In this document: one piece after another, positions 59,962-64,000 of the stretch
Numbering within the stretch: position 1 is the first letter of the stretch
Layout of the letters: each line of letters opens with the position of its first letter
Assembly (NCBI RefSeq): GCF_033115175.1
Contig: NC_084845.1
Coordinates: 436,501-500,500, forward strand
DNA: 64,000 nucleotides
Reading direction: 5' to 3'
Origin: Lepus europaeus
Lineage: Eukaryota > Chordata > Mammalia > Lagomorpha > Leporidae
Translations under genes and position numbers: made by a program
Notes under the pieces: generated by a model
Seen by the model: only the letters and a program-made list of their open reading frames with translations
What the model was told of the DNA's origin: nothing
Database searches by the model: none

Positions 59962-61867
59962 CACTTCAGTGTCTGGGTGATGCGGATTTTAGCAGCTGTC
60001 AGAGAGGTGGCAGAGGAAGGACAAAGCGGTACCACGACCATGCCTGGTAACTGTGTGGCTAAAGGACAGATGGTTTCCCACCCTCAGTGGATATTTGTGC
60101 GAATGGGTGAAGGATTGATTAGTGAAGTGCTGTGTTACAGGCAATCTCATTGTCTCTGTTAGCTAACAGAGACACATCCACATAATGTGCAAAGTTCTTA
60201 TTCTGATAGTTGTTTTCAGAATTTGTTCATAAGTTAAAAAAAGATATAAAAAATTGGAAAAAGCTACATTCCCTTCCCTAAAATTATAGAGGACTTTAAA
60301 TGTGTTTATGTACTTGTTTATGAACAAAGGGGGGGATCATACAAGAAGTTATTAATGTATTTCCCAGTAGTAGCTCACAGCAGCAAGAAAGGGAGGAGCA
60401 GGATAGAAACTGCAGTGCATGAATTAATCCCATGCTGCTATTTTAATATTTCAACAAATATAAATGTTTTATGTAATTATAAGACAGTATTGAATAAAAT
60501 AACTTAAAATATTAAACCAAGGCGATATTTAAAAGAGATTCTGAGAGCATGGCAAGTAATTGGGCATTTCTGCATCAAGAGAAATCTATTTACTTTAAAA
60601 CACAATTTTCACTCTATCTTTAGTGAAGTATAACATAAAATATTTAAGCATGTAGACTGTTTCTGTTTTCATATTATTTATAGATATATAGGCACCACTC
60701 TTTTGAAATAAGTATATTAATGCTATTAACAACCAAAGTTTTCAACAGAATAGAAAAAATGCAAATGTAAAAATCAGATCATTAAAAACCTTATAATCCT
60801 GAACTTATTTGGAATAATCGATATTCATTCATGACATATATGTAATATAAAATACTGATATTTTCTAAATCAAGTCACCATATCCTATTACTACCTCAGT
60901 AGCATTGTATACCCTTTGGGCACAGATTTTGGTTCCTAAATACAGTTTCTCATCAAATATCCAAAACGTCTTTTTAAATCAATGATTTTTTTGTTTAGAT
61001 CAGGAAAATTTTGGGATGGCCCTGAAACATGTTGTCATTAAACAAGAATGCAGGTAAGGTGTCAGAGGCTTCTAGGGTAAGTTTAGGGACTGAAAGATCC
61101 AGATTGGATTGGCTCCAACTTAAAAAATGATGATGCAGAGAGATCACCAATAAACAGTAATTTCAGAGAACTGAATCTCATCAAATGAATTCTGAAAGCT
61201 GTATATAGCTGTTGACATTAAAATGAGCCAGAAATTTTGAGGGAATTAGTGATGCAATTCATTACTTCAAAAATTGCTAAAGAGACTGAAGGTGTCAAGT
61301 ATCTTTTCTCCTTTGGTATACAAACTGCATCTTAGGGCGAACAAATAGAGATGAGGAAAACTTCTGTATAAACTATTTCAGTAAGAAATGCAACAGTTCA
61401 GATAGAATTCAATAGATACCAACATCAGTAGCTCATAAATAATGGCTTCCATCAAATTGTCATCCAGTGACTGCCACCAAATGATTTCAACCAATAACCA
61501 CTGGCACAGTAGATAAAAGGATAGTGGGAAAAATAATAGTGGATGAAAAATAATGACTTGGGCCCACTGTCAAGCTTAACACCACCAAGAGGAGACAGCT
61601 AGAATCAGAATGTCTGTGTGGGAAGCATGTGGGGCCTTGTGAACAAAGAATGAGTATGGATTTGATTGATGATTCTGGCTCAAAGTTACATGTTTGTTGC
61701 AAGTAAGGGAGAACATATTTAAGGACAGCAAAGAAAGAGTAATATTAGAGCAGGTGGGAAATTATATCAGACAGATAACTCAGTTATACCACCATGCAGA
61801 TGGCAAAAACAATGCAGGAAAGTAGGGTAAACCTTTGAAATAAAAGATACCTAAAATATGTAAGGTG
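59962..61867. other. AT-rich intergenic DNA, no gene recognised
   Basis: Old diverged sequence. 61120-61700 may be an ancient repeat that I cannot name. Confidence 0.4.
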
Positions 61868-62010
61868 GAGGTTCAGGCTCCTGGCTTTGGCCTGGCCCAG
61901 TTCCAGATGTTGTGGCCATAGGAGTGAACCAGCAAATGGAAAAATCTCTGTCCTCTCTGTCTCTCTGTTTGACTTTCAAATAAATAACTGAGTAACTTAT
62001 TAAAAAAGTG
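61868..62010 (+). mobile_element. 5'-truncated C-SINE
   Basis: Starts at GGTTCAGGCTCCTGGCTTTG and ends CTTTCAAATAAATAACTGAG. Confidence 0.8.
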
Positions 62011-62420
62011 AATTTTTTTTAAAGTGGGAAAGTTGAATTCTGACTATATATTTGATTTGCTGCTATTTTTGTTACTGTGAAAATGCTATAATGGTTTTTA
62101 CAACAAAAGAGACTTTATACTTTTCAGATGTGTTTGAATGACTTGTGGGTAAGATGACATCCTGTATATTCAATGTTGTAAGACTAGGAATATATATATG
62201 TATTATATAAATGATGTTTAGGGTAAATGGAGACATATGTAGTGGTATTTAAAGTTTGCACTTGTATGGCTGAGAACTGTGAATTTTATGAAATATTAGA
62301 ATTAACAAAATAAATGTATATAATTGTCATAAAATTTAAAAATGGATAATTTTCTTATAATAACTCTTATTTAAAAACTTAGCATTGTACCAAAATAAAA
62401 ATATTTTGAAAAACAAAAAT

Positions 62421-62753
62421 CTTTTTTTTTTTTTGACAGGCAGAGTGGACAGTGAGAGAGAGAGAGAGACAAAGAGAAAGATCTTCCTTTTTCCGTTGGT
62501 TCACCCCGCAATGGCCGCTGCGGCCGGTGCGCTGTGCCGATCCGAAGTCAGGAGCCAGGTGCTTATCCTGGTCTCCCATGTGGGTGCAGGGCCCAAGCAC
62601 TTGGGCCATCCTCCTCTGCACTCCTGGGCCATAGCAGAGAGCTGGACTGGAAGAGAAGCAACCAGTACAGAATCTGGTGCCCCAACCGGGACTAGAACCT
62701 AGTGTGCCGGCACTGCAGGCGGAGAGTTAGCCTAGTAAGCCATGGCACCGGCC
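62421..62753 (-). mobile_element. young C-SINE, full length
   Basis: Poly-T, GACAGGCAGAGTGGACAGTG to GCCATGGCACCGGCCC. AAAAATCTT duplicated on both sides. Confidence 0.92.
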
Positions 62754-62759
62754 CAAAAA

Positions 62760-63820
62760 AGAAAAATCTTAAAATGTGGCAGAAGCTTTGAAAGAAATAA
62801 ACTTACTAGAAATGATAAAAATTATATCTAAATAAATATAAACTGTGTTTTTAAAAAGAATAAATATTATAAATAAAAATAGTTCAAAAGGACAGCTTAT
62901 TTTGTTTTTCCCACAAAATGCTAATTTTTTGAACTTATTAGATCTATTTTTAAAAAGGCAACAAAAATATGTGTAAACTTCCCAGTAATGAGAAGAACTT
63001 ACATATATATCTGACTCATTGTAGTAGACAAAATAATAATTGTGTTAATAATAAGCAGTAGAGAACCTGGAAACATGCCTACTGACTTTTTATGCATATG
63101 AAATAAATTTGTAAGAGTGCATATTTATCTGTTAAACTTGATTATCAGTTTGGAGAGGAAGGAGATAAGGCATTAAAATATTAAATGGATCACAGTTGAG
63201 GTTTAAAAATCATGATTCATACTTCATGCCAAATTGATAAATCATTTAATCAGTGCTGCACATGAATATAAGTATCCTTGATTTTTAAAAGGTTTATTTT
63301 CTTTTTGAATAACCTGAAGTATGTCAGTCAGTCAAGGGCAAAATTTAAAGCCCAAGAATACATTTTTGAACCTTTGTAAATTAAAATAGGAGAAAGACCA
63401 CAATGAAGATGTCAACAAAATGGAAGTAATCACAAAATAGCTGAAAAGTGCATAAAAAGGAATTTTCCATAGCATTTCAGTTCCCATACAAATCACATTA
63501 TGATAAGTAATAAAATACTGTCCAACCTTTTAAAACAGGAGATTTTTAAGAAAGTGATCCAATCAGGAATAGGGAGAATGAAGCATAATAAGAGACTTGT
63601 GAAATGGAAATATTTTGTGTGAACATTTTGAAATGTAAGTCCTGTACAGTCAGGCCCATTTACTTTTTTAGGAAATAACAAAGTACTAGTAATTTGAGAG
63701 ACAGCAACAAGACCTGCAGATCTTAAAATAGCTCTCATTACTGGCCACTTTGTCCTTTGCAAACTGCAGTTTAGGTTTTGTGGGAGAACAGTTAGGATGT
63801 CATTAAGAAAATTTCACTCT
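62760..63820. other. AT-rich intergenic DNA, no feature
   Basis: No gene or named repeat. Confidence 0.4.
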
Positions 63821-63821
63821 G

Positions 63822-64000
63822 AGCTGGCGCCGTGGCTCACTAGGCTAATCCTCCGCCTTGCGGCACCGGCACACCGGGTTCTAGTCCCAGTCGGGGCACC
63901 GATCCTGTCCGGGTTGCTCCTCTTCCAGGCCAGCTCTCTGCTGTGGCCAGGGAGTGCAGTGGAGGATGGCCCAAGTGCTTGGGCCCTGCACCCCATGGGA
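63822..64000 (+). mobile_element. young C-SINE, cut by the window end
   Basis: GCTGGCGCCGTGGCTCACTAGG head. The body continues to CACCCCATGGGA at the last base. Confidence 0.92.

Overview
The window is mammalian nuclear DNA, most likely from a lagomorph (rabbit or hare). About fifty copies of the tRNA-derived lagomorph C-SINE cover it on both strands. Many have clear target-site duplications and several are young and nearly full length. There are no bacterial-type operons or Shine-Dalgarno signals. The genes are split by GT-AG introns and two of them start in GC-rich CpG-island promoters.

Gene content, left to right. (1) 6.1-17.6 kb, plus strand: at least five coding exons of a small signal-peptide, single-pass membrane protein that I recognise as the C19orf18 orthologue. 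(2) 20.7-27.8 kb, plus strand: a complete three-exon KRAB zinc-finger gene (predicted 619 residues, KRAB-A box, 14 C2H2 fingers). (3) 41.2-48.5 kb, plus strand: a paralogous three-exon KRAB zinc-finger gene (predicted 547 residues, KRAB-A box, 10 fingers), followed by decayed fingers beyond its stop codon. (4) 59.06-59.96 kb, minus strand: a vomeronasal type-1 receptor pseudogene. A C19orf18 gene followed by GCWCG-type KRAB zinc-finger genes matches the human 19q13.43 order C19orf18-ZNF256-ZNF418, so the window is probably the lagomorph counterpart of that cluster. The one-to-one assignment of the two zinc-finger genes is inference.

Layout. 1-6.1 kb: SINEs and unclassified DNA. 6.1-17.8 kb: C19orf18, with introns full of SINEs. 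18.9-19.5 kb: a LINE-1 3' fragment. 19.8-29.1 kb: first KRAB zinc-finger duplication unit. 29.1-34.2 kb: SINEs and AT-rich DNA. 34.2-36.4 kb: an extra copy of the unit's upstream flank with no gene after it. 38.2-54.2 kb: second flank and second zinc-finger unit. 54.2-64 kb: AT-rich DNA, SINEs and the receptor pseudogene.

How it works together. The two zinc-finger genes have the architecture of KRAB/TRIM28-type transcriptional repressors, which often silence transposable elements. They arose by tandem duplication of the whole locus: promoter, introns, exons and 3' flank all align in part. Both promoters keep a ZNF143/THAP11-type ACTACA-TTA-CCCAG motif and a CCAAT box. I found no unknown system. 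The most interesting signals are the layered segmental duplication with an orphan flank, the eroding C-terminal finger array of gene 2, the diverged C19orf18 and the broken receptor gene. All identifications come from reading the sequence; no database search was run.
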